A DNA stretch of 64,000 nucleotides. Source: Rhodococcus sp. 14-2470-1b (GTDB lineage: Bacteria > Actinomycetota > Actinomycetes > Mycobacteriales > Mycobacteriaceae). The stretch is from assembly GCF_002259415.1 (NCBI RefSeq), contig NZ_NPFY01000034.1:29111-93110 (forward strand). The letters run 5' to 3'. Shown piece by piece: positions 9,068 through 16,802 of the stretch. Position numbers and translations under genes: made by a program. How positions within the stretch are numbered: position 1 is the stretch's first letter; every line of letters starts with the position of its first letter. The notes beneath the pieces are model-generated. The model ran no database searches, was not told the origin of the DNA, and saw only the letters and a program-made list of their open reading frames with translations.

Positions 9068-11688
9068 ACGACATCATCGACGCCGCGCAGGCGACCGAAC
9101 CGTCGGGGCCGTCCGGACCGTCGTGGACGGCGAAACGTCGAGAGCGACTGTCCGCGGCGTGGCGCGGATTCAGCCGGCAGGCCGTTCGGCTAGCTTCCCT
9201 GATCGGCTTCGGAATCAAGGGGGCACCGGTCAGTCTGGGTTTGCTCGTCGTGGTGCTCGCGCTCGGTGTGGTCGCGGGGGCTGTCGGCGGAAACACGGTC
9301 CACCACGCCGTGGCCCTGGGGATCATGCCGGTCGAGGAACTGAAACTGTGGACGGTCCTGACCGCCGGTCTGCTCGCCCCGGGAGTCTTCGGCTATGCGG
9401 TGTTCGTGGTTGCGGTCTTCGTCGCGGCCGCACCGATCGAGCGGCGGATCGGCTCGGCGAAGTTCGCCGTCGCAGCCGTGTGCACCCAGGTCCTCGGTGC
9501 CGTGTTCGGCCTCGGGATCGCAGCGCTGGCGAAAACGTTCGACGCGGACTGGGGTTTCCGGTTGCACGTAGGGACGGCAGTGGGCCCGACGACGTGGATC
9601 GTCGGAGTTCTGATGGTGGCCAGCGCCCGCATGGACACGTTGTGGCGCAGGCGGATACGCGTCGGGCTTCTGGCTCTGTTGATCACGTCCGCACTCTTCA
9701 GCGGACACCTTCAGGATGTGGTTCGACTTGCCGCGGCGGTCGTCGGACTCGTGCTCGGACCGGCGATCGTCGGGCGGTCGGCTCGTGGACCGCGCCTGGC
9801 AGGCACCCAGCGGGAGGGCCGCGTCCTGGTGGCGCTGGTCGTTGCCGCCAGCGCGCTCGGTCCCGTACTCGCTGCACTGAGCCCGGACGCGGTCGGGCCG
9901 TTCGCAGTGCTGCGGGACGTGGTCAGCGGTGTGCCGTACACGCCGGCAGAGGTCCGTGAAATCTGTGCCGATTCGGCAACCGACCCCGAATGCCGAACCG
10001 GCCTCCTCGAGCTGAGACTCGGTGGTGTCGGTCCGACGATCCTGTCGTTGATGCCCTCGATTTTCCTGCTGTTCCTCGCCGACGGACTTCGCCGGGGCCG
10101 TAGGTTCGCATGGGGTGCGGCGGTGGTGGCACAAGTGGTGTTGCTGATCGTGTCCGTCGCGAACTACGCCATCAGGTTCATCGACGCAGGTGACGACGAA
10201 TCGGTGTTCTACGGGCTGGAGTCGCCGACCGCGTATCGCACCATCGTGCCGTTTCTGCTTCCGTTGGCAATTCTCGTCGTTCTGGCGCTCACGAGAAGAT
10301 ATTTCGACGTCCGTGCACCGCGCGGGACCTATCGAAAGTTCACGATCTCGGTACTGGGTACTGCGGTGATTCTGTGGGTTCTGTACGTGCTGTTGGGGTT
10401 CCTCGGACGCGGTGGTTTCGATCAGAAGGCGTCCCTCCTCGGCTTGATCGAGGACTTCCCGCAACGTCTGGTGCCGCCGGTGTATCTGCAATGGCTCGAA
10501 CCGAGGCTGCTTCCGGACAGCATCTTCACGACGTTGCTGTTCGAATGGACCGGGGTCATCTTCTGGGTGTCGTTGTGCGTGTTCGTGCTCTCGACGTTCC
10601 TGACTCCCGTCTCACGAGCGGACAGCGCCGCTGCCGAACGTGCACGCGCCCTGCTGACCAGCAGTTCCGGGAGCGCGCTGTCGTGGATGACGCTGTGGAA
10701 GGGAAATTCCTACTGGTTCTCCGCCGACGGGTCCAGTTTCGTTGCGTACCGCGTGATCTCGGGGGTGGCGCTGACGACGGGTGATCCGGTGGGACCACGG
10801 GGGGAACTGCGGTCGGCAGTCGTCGACTTCGCGGAGTTCGCATCGAAGAACGGGTGGATCCCGTGCTTCTACTCGGTGACACCGGACGTTCGTGCCATCA
10901 CGGACAGCATCGGCTGGGGCGGGATCCAGGTGGGGGAGGAGACTGTTCTCGATCTCGCGGACCTGGCCTTCACCGGCAAGCGATTCCAAGACGTCCGCAC
11001 CGCGCTGAACCGGGCGAAGAAGGTGGGAATCGAGGCCGAGTGGATCAGTTTCCCCGACGCACCGCTTGCCATCACGGATCAGATCACGGCGATCTCCGAG
11101 GAATGGGTGGCGGACAAGGGAATGCCCGAGATGGGATTCACGCTCGGGGGCCTCGAGGAGGTGGACGATCGACAGGTACGCTGCCTCGTCGCAATCGACG
11201 AACACCGCACCGTTCACGGAATCACGTCGTGGATGCCCGTGTACGAGGACGGCGTCGTCGTCGGCTGGACTCTCGACTTCATGCGGCGCCGGTCCGAGGG
11301 TTTCAGACCGACCATGGAGTTCTTGATCGCGTCAGCTGCAATCCTGTTGAAGGAGGAGGGCGTTCGATTCCTCAGCCTGTCCGGTGCGCCGCTCGCGAAG
11401 GTGAGCGACGGGAACTCGTCCGATGCACCCTCCGATGAGGAAGTCACCTTCTACACGCTGCTCGATCGACTGCTCGACGTGCTGGGCAAGACACTCGAAC
11501 CCGTCTACGGTTTCAGGTCGTTGCTGGCCTTCAAGTCCAAGTTTCAGCCGCGGTACGAACCGATGCACATGACGTTCGCCGACCCGGCCGCATTACCGAG
11601 CATCGGCAACGCGATCGGACGGGCCTACCTTCCCGATGTGTCCCTCGGCCAGGGCTACCGGTTGGTGCGGACGATGATCGAACGTTAG
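9064..11688 (+). CDS. MprF-like aminoacyl-lipid synthase (DUF2156) with rhomboid-like membrane part
   Basis: An 874-residue two-part protein. Residues about 45-540 hold many transmembrane helices, including a rhomboid-like stretch (IMPVEELKLWTVLTAGLLAP, GTAVGPTTWIVG). The cytosolic C-terminus (about 545-865) is the phosphatidylglycerol lysyltransferase/DUF2156 fold with two GNAT-like halves: WMTLWKGNSYWFS, VAYRVISGVALTTGDPVG, FYSVTPDVRA, LNRAKKVG, MPVYEDGVVVGWTLDFMRR and KSKFQPRYEPMHM. The family moves an amino acid from aminoacyl-tRNA to a membrane lipid, lowering negative surface charge. Which amino acid and lipid (phosphatidylglycerol or diacylglycerol) cannot be read. The GTG start at 9064 overlaps the esterase stop. 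The 3' end overlaps the convergent fecE-like gene by 4 bp. Confidence 0.85.
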   Translation: MNDIIDAAQATEPSGPSGPSWTAKRRERLSAAWRGFSRQAVRLASLIGFGIKGAPVSLGLLVVVLALGVVAGAVGGNTVHHAVALGIMPVEELKLWTVLTAGLLAPGVFGYAVFVVAVFVAAAPIERRIGSAKFAVAAVCTQVLGAVFGLGIAALAKTFDADWGFRLHVGTAVGPTTWIVGVLMVASARMDTLWRRRIRVGLLALLITSALFSGHLQDVVRLAAAVVGLVLGPAIVGRSARGPRLAGTQREGRVLVALVVAASALGPVLAALSPDAVGPFAVLRDVVSGVPYTPAEVREICADSATDPECRTGLLELRLGGVGPTILSLMPSIFLLFLADGLRRGRRFAWGAAVVAQVVLLIVSVANYAIRFIDAGDDESVFYGLESPTAYRTIVPFLLPLAILVVLALTRRYFDVRAPRGTYRKFTISVLGTAVILWVLYVLLGFLGRGGFDQKASLLGLIEDFPQRLVPPVYLQWLEPRLLPDSIFTTLLFEWTGVIFWVSLCVFVLSTFLTPVSRADSAAAERARALLTSSSGSALSWMTLWKGNSYWFSADGSSFVAYRVISGVALTTGDPVGPRGELRSAVVDFAEFASKNGWIPCFYSVTPDVRAITDSIGWGGIQVGEETVLDLADLAFTGKRFQDVRTALNRAKKVGIEAEWISFPDAPLAITDQITAISEEWVADKGMPEMGFTLGGLEEVDDRQVRCLVAIDEHRTVHGITSWMPVYEDGVVVGWTLDFMRRRSEGFRPTMEFLIASAAILLKEEGVRFLSLSGAPLAKVSDGNSSDAPSDEEVTFYTLLDRLLDVLGKTLEPVYGFRSLLAFKSKFQPRYEPMHMTFADPAALPSIGNAIGRAYLPDVSLGQGYRLVRTMIER

Positions 11689-12545
11689 GCGTCCGGCTCG
11701 GCGGGTGCGGCCGCCGACTTGGTCGGACCTCCGACCGCTCCGTACACGTGGCGCGTTCCTATCGGGACGATCAGGGGACGGTCGGAGACCGGGTCCTCGA
11801 TGACGCTGGCTTCGAGACCGAACACGTCCATCAGAAGTTTCTCGGAGATGATGTCCTGAGGCTTTCCGGACTCGACGATCTTGCCCTGCGACATGACGAT
11901 CAACTGGTCGCTGTAACGCACGGCGAGGTTGAGATCGTGCAGCACCATGATGACGGTGCGGCCCATCTCCTCGTGCAGACGATCCACCAGGTCGAGAACC
12001 TCGACGGAATGCGCGAGGTCGAGGTAGGTCGTGGGCTCGTCGAGCAGCAGGATATCGGTGCCTTGTGCGAGCGCCATCGAGATCCATGCTCGCTGGCGTT
12101 GACCGCCGGACAACTCGTCGACCGGCCGGTCCGCCAGGTCTCCGACGCCGGTCAGTTCGAGCGCGTTGGCGACCTCGGACTCGTCGTCGGACGACCACTG
12201 CCGTACCCAGGACTGGTGCGGGTGCCGGCCGCGGGACACCAGGTCGCCGACTGTCAGTCCTTCAGGCGCAGTCGGTGCTTGCGGCAGCATGCCGAGGACA
12301 CGGGCGACGTCCTTCGTGCGCATCGACGAGATCGCTTTGCCGTCGAGTACGACTTTGCCCGCTTTGGGCTTCAGCAGTCGTCCGAGGGATCGGAGGAGGG
12401 TGCTCTTGCCGCAGCCGTTGGGTCCGATGACCGTGGTGATCAGGCCGGTGTGCACGTTGAGATCGAGGTTCTCGACGATGATCCGGTCTCCGTAGCCGAG
12501 CGTGAGATCTTCGGCAACGAGGCGGGACGGTTCGGTTGTGGTCAT
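11685..12545 (-). CDS. Iron-siderophore ABC transporter ATP-binding protein (FecE/FepC-like)
   Basis: A 286-residue ABC ATPase: Walker A GPNGCGKST at 41-49, Q-loop LPQAP near 88, signature LSGGQRQR at 145-152, Walker B ILLLDE at 165-170 and the switch His in VLHDLNLA. The phrase LGYGDRIIVENLDLNV and the HPHQ motif in the helical domain are typical of the Fe3+-siderophore/vitamin B12 class. It is the third gene of the importer and overlaps the upstream permease by 4 bp (ATGA). An Ala/Pro-rich C-terminal tail is unusual but minor. It powers uptake of a ferric siderophore delivered by a binding lipoprotein that is not in this window. Confidence 0.95.
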   Translation of the reverse strand: MTTTEPSRLVAEDLTLGYGDRIIVENLDLNVHTGLITTVIGPNGCGKSTLLRSLGRLLKPKAGKVVLDGKAISSMRTKDVARVLGMLPQAPTAPEGLTVGDLVSRGRHPHQSWVRQWSSDDESEVANALELTGVGDLADRPVDELSGGQRQRAWISMALAQGTDILLLDEPTTYLDLAHSVEVLDLVDRLHEEMGRTVIMVLHDLNLAVRYSDQLIVMSQGKIVESGKPQDIISEKLLMDVFGLEASVIEDPVSDRPLIVPIGTRHVYGAVGGPTKSAAAPAEPDA

Positions 12546-13660
12546 GCGGAGACCTTTCGGTTACTGCGGACGAGCAGGTAGAGGAGGAACGGACCGCCGA
12601 GCGCGGAGGTCACGATTCCGACAGGCAACTCGACCGGAAGGATCGTGCGGGCGATCAGATCGCTGCCGACGACGAGCAAGCCGCCCATCAACCCGGACGC
12701 GATGATCGGTGGGCCGGGAGTGCGCAGAATGCGCAGCGCGATCTGCGGTGCCGCCAACGCCACGAATCCGATGGGACCGGCAGCGGCGGTAGCAATGGCC
12801 GCGAGCGCCACCGACGCCAGAAGTAGCGTGGCCTGACCTGACTGGAGGCGCACCCCGAGCGAACGGGCGTTGTCGTCGCCGAGCCGGAGGGCGCCGAGGG
12901 TGAACGTGGAGATGATGGTGATGCCGCCGATCAGCACCAGTGCACAGAGAACCGGCCAGACCTTGCTCCAGTCCGCACCGTTCAGGGATCCGTTGAGCCA
13001 CAACTGAGCACGGGAGACGTCGTTGATGTCCGCACTGATCAGCAGCCAGCCGATGGCCGCAGTGAGCATCGCATTGATGGCGATACCGACGAGGATGAGC
13101 CGGAACCCTTCGACGCCGCGCTTCCATGCCAGCGTGTAGATGAGCACGGCGGTCAGGACACCACCGACGAGCGCTGCCAGCGGAAGGCCGACGGTGGCCA
13201 GGATCCCGACGAACGTTCCGCCGCCACCGAGAACGATGAGCGCAACTGCGGCCGCGCTCGCACCGGCTGTGATGCCGAGAATGTCGGGGCTGGCCAGCGA
13301 GTTGCGAGAGATCGACTGGGTCACGGCGCCGGATATGCCCAGAGCCATTCCCACCAGGAGTCCGGTGAGTGAACGAGGCAGCCGAAGGTCCATCACGATG
13401 AACCTGTCGATGCGAGATCCGCCTCCGAACAGCACTTCGGTCACCTGAGGTATGGACAGCGGGAAGTCGCCGCGGCCGATGTTGATGCAGACAACCAGGA
13501 ACAGCGCCGCGAGCATCACGAGGTTGACGAGAACCATGAGCGGACGCCGAACCAGAGACAGCGGCCCGACCCGGAACGGCGGACGTGACGGGACCGTACG
13601 GACGGCGTCGGGTGCGGCAGCGCCGTTCGCCGACGCGTTCTCGGTCGAGGACGGGGTCAC
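12542..13660 (-). CDS. FecCD-family siderophore permease
   Basis: 372 residues with about ten transmembrane helices. FecCD hallmarks: FIVMDLRLPRSLTGLLVGMALGISGAVTQ (the RLPR motif), NSLASPDILGI, GAS, LWLNGSLNG, LGDDNARSLGVRL (EAA-like coupling motif), GPIGFVALAAPQIALR and ARTILPVELPVGIVTSALGGPFFLYLL-like end. Start is a GTG at 13660 that overlaps the stop of the other permease (GTGA); an upstream extension to 13828 is antisense-like sequence without similarity. Together with the neighbouring permease it makes the heterodimeric channel of the importer. Confidence 0.93.
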   Translation of the reverse strand: MTPSSTENASANGAAAPDAVRTVPSRPPFRVGPLSLVRRPLMVLVNLVMLAALFLVVCINIGRGDFPLSIPQVTEVLFGGGSRIDRFIVMDLRLPRSLTGLLVGMALGISGAVTQSISRNSLASPDILGITAGASAAAVALIVLGGGGTFVGILATVGLPLAALVGGVLTAVLIYTLAWKRGVEGFRLILVGIAINAMLTAAIGWLLISADINDVSRAQLWLNGSLNGADWSKVWPVLCALVLIGGITIISTFTLGALRLGDDNARSLGVRLQSGQATLLLASVALAAIATAAAGPIGFVALAAPQIALRILRTPGPPIIASGLMGGLLVVGSDLIARTILPVELPVGIVTSALGGPFLLYLLVRSNRKVSA

Positions 13661-15132
13661 AGGCTTGCCAACTTCCGACGACGAACGAGAGCGATGAAGA
13701 ACGGAGCGCCGAAGAGGGCAAGCACGATACCGACCTGCAGTTCTCCGGGGCGAACGACGACGCGGCCGATGACGTCGGCGATCATCAGCATGACGCCTCC
13801 CATGAGTCCCGCGTACGGAACCAGCCATCGATAGTCCGGGCCGGTTACCACCCGCGCGACGTGCGGCACGACCAGACCGATGAAGGCGATCGGACCGCAG
13901 GCAGCAGTGGCAGCACCGGTCAGCAGGGTGATGGCGATGATGCCGACGGTGCGGGTGAGCGCGATGTTGGTTCCCAGCGAGCGTGCAACGTCCTCACCGA
14001 GACTCATCACGTTGAGGCCTGGGGTGCTGGCGAGTGCGATGAGTACTCCGACGACGAGGAACGGCAGCACCTGCCAGAGGACGTCGAGCCCACGCCCGGC
14101 GACCGAACCCACCGACCAGAATCGGTAGCCGTCGAGGCTTGTCTGGTCCAACAGGACGATGGCATTGGTCATCGCGGACAGGAAGAACGCGACGCCTGCA
14201 CCGGCGAGCGCGAGGTTGAGTGGGCTCGCTTTGCCGTTTCCGGCCGAGGACAGTCCGAACACGACGACGCTGGCGATTGCCGAGCCTGCGAACGCGAACC
14301 AGAGGTACTGGCTGGGCGAGTTGAAGCGGAACAGGTAGATCGACAGCACCACGAGGAACGCAGCGCCGGCATTGAGTCCGAGCAGACCCGCGTCGGCGAG
14401 TGGGTTTCGGGTGTGGCCCTGGATGAGAGCGCCTGCGATGCCGAGTGCAATTCCCACCACGAGCGCAAGAAGCGTGCGGGGGATACGCAGGCTGCGCACG
14501 ATGATGTCGGTGTCGGTTCCCGTCGAACTCCACAGTGCGTGGCCGATCTCGGCGAACGTCAGCGGCCGAGCTCCGATCGCAATGCTCGCGAGGATCGCGG
14601 CGGCGAGAGCAACGGCCAGAATCACCAGGCCGAGAATGCGCCGTTTACGAATGCCTGCAACGGAGTTGTCACGTGCTATCGGCTCGAACAGTTCGTCGGC
14701 GGCCGTCTTCTCGCGTACGACCTCGGTCTCGCGTCGCCCGATGCCGAATTGGCGAAGCATCGCCCGACGCACGCCGAGTGCGTTGCCACTGCGCTCGTCA
14801 CGAACGATCAGGTTCGTCCACCGCTTGCCGGTGCTCTGTCCGTCCTTACCTTCTCGGTATCCCTGATTCCACAGGAAAAGACCGACCGCAACCGCGACGG
14901 CGATGCCACCGAACACGAACCGGTCCGCTTGCCCTCCGCCGTTGTCGTCACGGAGCGAGTCGACGATCGACCACCCGATACCCAGTGGCAGCAGCACGAT
15001 CGCGAGGTCCACTACGGTCGCGGCGATGCGCGGAGACCACGGTGCTGGTCCGCGGGGTATGTCTTCCTTGGCGTAGTCGTCGTCCGGATTGGGGTGAAGG
15101 TTTCCCGAACCCAGCAATGGTGCCGTCGTCAC
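13657..15132 (-). CDS. RDD domain fused to FecCD-family siderophore permease
   Basis: 491 residues, about 150 more than a normal FecCD permease. Residues about 30-145 form an RDD domain: SPRIAATVVDLAIVLLPL (with the conserved Arg and Asp), a second hydrophobic helix GIAVAVAVGLFLWNQGY, and GQSTGKRWTNLIV before RRAMLRQFG. A short linker follows, then a complete FecCD domain (about 165-490) with RSLRIPRTLLALVVGIALG, NPLADAGLLGLN, FWSVGSV, LGEDVARSLG, GPIAFIGLVVPHVAR and RPGELQVGIVLALFGAPFF. The GTG start at 15132 has GAGGAG 11 nt upstream. Iron boxes lie directly upstream. The RDD part may assist in membrane handling or regulation of the channel; no function is established. Confidence 0.9.
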   Translation of the reverse strand: MTTAPLLGSGNLHPNPDDDYAKEDIPRGPAPWSPRIAATVVDLAIVLLPLGIGWSIVDSLRDDNGGGQADRFVFGGIAVAVAVGLFLWNQGYREGKDGQSTGKRWTNLIVRDERSGNALGVRRAMLRQFGIGRRETEVVREKTAADELFEPIARDNSVAGIRKRRILGLVILAVALAAAILASIAIGARPLTFAEIGHALWSSTGTDTDIIVRSLRIPRTLLALVVGIALGIAGALIQGHTRNPLADAGLLGLNAGAAFLVVLSIYLFRFNSPSQYLWFAFAGSAIASVVVFGLSSAGNGKASPLNLALAGAGVAFFLSAMTNAIVLLDQTSLDGYRFWSVGSVAGRGLDVLWQVLPFLVVGVLIALASTPGLNVMSLGEDVARSLGTNIALTRTVGIIAITLLTGAATAACGPIAFIGLVVPHVARVVTGPDYRWLVPYAGLMGGVMLMIADVIGRVVVRPGELQVGIVLALFGAPFFIALVRRRKLASL

Positions 15133-15171
15133 TGTGTCCGTGACTCCTCACTGTGGTTTATGGATCAATCG

Positions 15172-15223
15172 TTAGGTTACGGAACCCTTCTTCATTCTGC
15201 GCGGCCAGGTAAGGCAAGCCAAG
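15172..15223. promoter_or_regulatory. Two weak DtxR/IdeR-like iron boxes
   Basis: Compared with the 19-bp IdeR consensus TTAGGTTAGGCTAACCTAA, 15172-15190 matches at 13 positions (perfect in the first eight, TTAGGTTA) and 15205-15223 at 12. Both lie 40-90 nt upstream of the RDD-FecCD start, where an iron-dependent repressor of the importer operon would sit. Each alone is weak; their position makes them credible. Confidence 0.5.
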
Positions 15224-15273
15224 CCGAATGGGTGACGCGTCGTACATTGCGCGACCTTCTCGTCGGATTGGCA

Positions 15274-15292
15274 CATGGTTAGGCTAACCTAT
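15274..15292. promoter_or_regulatory. DtxR/IdeR iron box upstream of the FhuF-like gene
   Basis: CATGGTTAGGCTAACCTAT matches the IdeR consensus at 15 of 19 positions, including the complete core TTAGGCTAACCTA. It lies 46 nt upstream of the GTG of the FhuF-like gene at 15338 and about 140 nt upstream of the divergent permease, so low iron should induce this locus. Confidence 0.75.
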
Positions 15293-15337
15293 CTAAACAA
15301 TGCAACGAAGATCGACCGTCATGAAAGGAGTGTTCCG

Positions 15338-16093
15338 GTGTCACTTGCAACAGCTGCGTCCGATGCCTGGGCCGATGTGCACCGTTCGTACGAACACAAC
15401 GGAGAGGGCAGCCCCCTGGCGCGCTCGTGCACGCGCCTTCGGGCGCTCAATCCCGACTACCCGCGCATGTATGCAGTTGCCGCGATGGCCAACGAAGGCA
15501 AGCGACGGTGGTGGCACCTCGAGACCGGACTCGAGGACGGCCGGATCGACTCGATGCTCGGTAGATCACTGGAAGATCTCGGCTCGATGGAGGCGGCCGC
15601 CCATCAGGTCGCGACGGCACTGGTGCATGCGGTCGTCGGCCGCGTCGCCGCGCTGGTGATGCTCGAAGGGCGCGCGTGGGATCCGGGAATCGACAACCTC
15701 TGGATTCACATGGACAGCGACGGAGGTATCGACTGGGCGGGCGTGGGGTCGCCGATTCTGCGCGTGCTGCCGGACGACTCGCTCGAGTCGACGCCCGGCA
15801 CGGTGACGCTACCGTGCGAAGAGGCACTGCTCGTATGGACCGCGCACCGTTGCATCACCTCGCTGACCGCCGTCTTGCGGTCCGTCTCCGCCCGCGCACC
15901 GTTCGACGCGTCCACGTTCTGGAGCCTCGTCGGCGACTCCATCCTCGGTGCCTCGACGTACATTCCTGTACTTGCGAACACCTTTGCCTCCGACAGTGCG
16001 CGGCGTGGGCAGGCATTGCTCGATGCGTTCGTCGCCGCGGGCGCACCGGTCCGCGCCCGGCCCTGGCCGCGTACGAGACTGCGCGCCTCCTAG
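15338..16093 (+). CDS. FhuF-like siderophore/iron-associated protein without the Fe-S cysteine motif
   Basis: 251 residues from a GTG at 15338 with AAAGGAG 7 nt upstream. The body (ARSCTRLRALNPDYPRMYAV, MEAAAHQVATALVHAVVGRV, DPGIDNLWIHMDSDGGIDWAG) resembles the FhuF/IucA-IucC C-terminal fold, which handles ferric siderophores. True FhuF reductases carry a C-terminal CC-x(n)-C-x2-C cluster for a [2Fe-2S] centre; here the C-terminus ends in PWPRTRLRAS and only three scattered Cys are present, so an electron-transfer role by that cluster is not possible. The iron box and divergent FecCD importer say it belongs to iron acquisition. The family call is tentative. Confidence 0.5.
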   Translation: MSLATAASDAWADVHRSYEHNGEGSPLARSCTRLRALNPDYPRMYAVAAMANEGKRRWWHLETGLEDGRIDSMLGRSLEDLGSMEAAAHQVATALVHAVVGRVAALVMLEGRAWDPGIDNLWIHMDSDGGIDWAGVGSPILRVLPDDSLESTPGTVTLPCEEALLVWTAHRCITSLTAVLRSVSARAPFDASTFWSLVGDSILGASTYIPVLANTFASDSARRGQALLDAFVAAGAPVRARPWPRTRLRAS

Positions 16094-16104
16094 CCCTTGC
16101 CAAA

Positions 16105-16123
16105 TCAGGTAAGGCTAGCCTAC
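16105..16123. promoter_or_regulatory. Possible IdeR box 3' of the FhuF-like gene
   Basis: TCAGGTAAGGCTAGCCTAC matches the IdeR consensus at 15 of 19 positions. It lies just after the FhuF-like stop and about 180 nt before the thioesterase gene, with a hairpin between. It might control a transcript reading rightwards, or be an additional operator for the iron locus. Confidence 0.4.
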
Positions 16124-16190
16124 TGTTCTGAGTGAACCACCGGACCGCGCCGGAGTCCTGAGGGCTGCAGAGACTCCCGGTCCTTGCCAC

Positions 16191-16225
16191 GGCGGGCCTC
16201 ACATTCTTCGAATGTGAGGCCCGCC
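16191..16225 (+). terminator. Hairpin terminator
   Basis: Perfect 16-bp arms (16191-16206 and 16210-16225, GGCGGGCCTCACATTC and its complement) with a TTC loop, followed by GATCTTTGTC. It lies between the FhuF-like gene and the thioesterase and probably ends the iron transcript. Confidence 0.75.
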
Positions 16226-16302
16226 GATCTTTGTCTCGGCGTTCTGGTGTAGTCCTGATCTGCGCGTCGAACGTGACGACGCCAGCCGAATCAGGAGAGT
16301 CG

Positions 16303-16761
16303 ATGAGCGAATCAACGAGCCCAGTTCCCCCGACCGTCGATCCCGCCGAAATGACGGAACTCTGCGCTCAGGGTTTCGACGGCGCAATCGGACTCGTCTA
16401 CACCGAAGTGTCCGCAGATCGTGTACGCGCCACATGGGACGTGTCACCGAAACTGCATCAGCCAGCCGGAATCATGCACGGTGGCGTCCTGTGCTCGGTC
16501 GTGGAATCCATGGCCAGTATCGGAGCGAGTGTCTGGCTCGGGTCTCGCGGACACGTCGTCGGCGTGAACAACAACACCGACTTTCTACGGGCATCGAGAG
16601 AGGGAACTCTCGTCGCCGAAGCGCGTCCCATCCATCGCGGTCGCACCCAGCAGCTGTGGCAGGTCGACATCACGAACGAGGCCGGAAAAGCCGTCGCGCA
16701 GGGCAAGGTTCGATTGGCCAACATCGCCGACACCGCCTCGCTCGGTAACGCCAGAAGCTAG
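16303..16761 (+). CDS. PaaI-family hotdog-fold thioesterase
   Basis: 152 residues starting at an ATG with AGGAGA just upstream. Hotdog hallmarks: the helix motif HQPAGIMHGGVLCSVVESMAS (HGG with the catalytic-type Glu/Asp region), GVNNNTDFLRASREG, and the strand AEARPIHRGRTQQLWQVDI. Such enzymes hydrolyse acyl-CoA thioesters, often phenylacetyl- or hydroxybenzoyl-CoA; the substrate is not evident. It stands 41 nt before the HpcH/HpaI-like gene on the same strand, so co-transcription is possible. Confidence 0.88.
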   Translation: MSESTSPVPPTVDPAEMTELCAQGFDGAIGLVYTEVSADRVRATWDVSPKLHQPAGIMHGGVLCSVVESMASIGASVWLGSRGHVVGVNNNTDFLRASREGTLVAEARPIHRGRTQQLWQVDITNEAGKAVAQGKVRLANIADTASLGNARS

Positions 16762-16802
16762 CCAGGGCAGCTCGAGGCGCGCGGTTCTGGGACACTGGCC
16801 CG

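Noticed and set aside
13585..15282. A 565-codon open frame on the plus strand
   Set aside because: Antisense to the two FecCD permease genes, which show complete family motifs on the minus strand.
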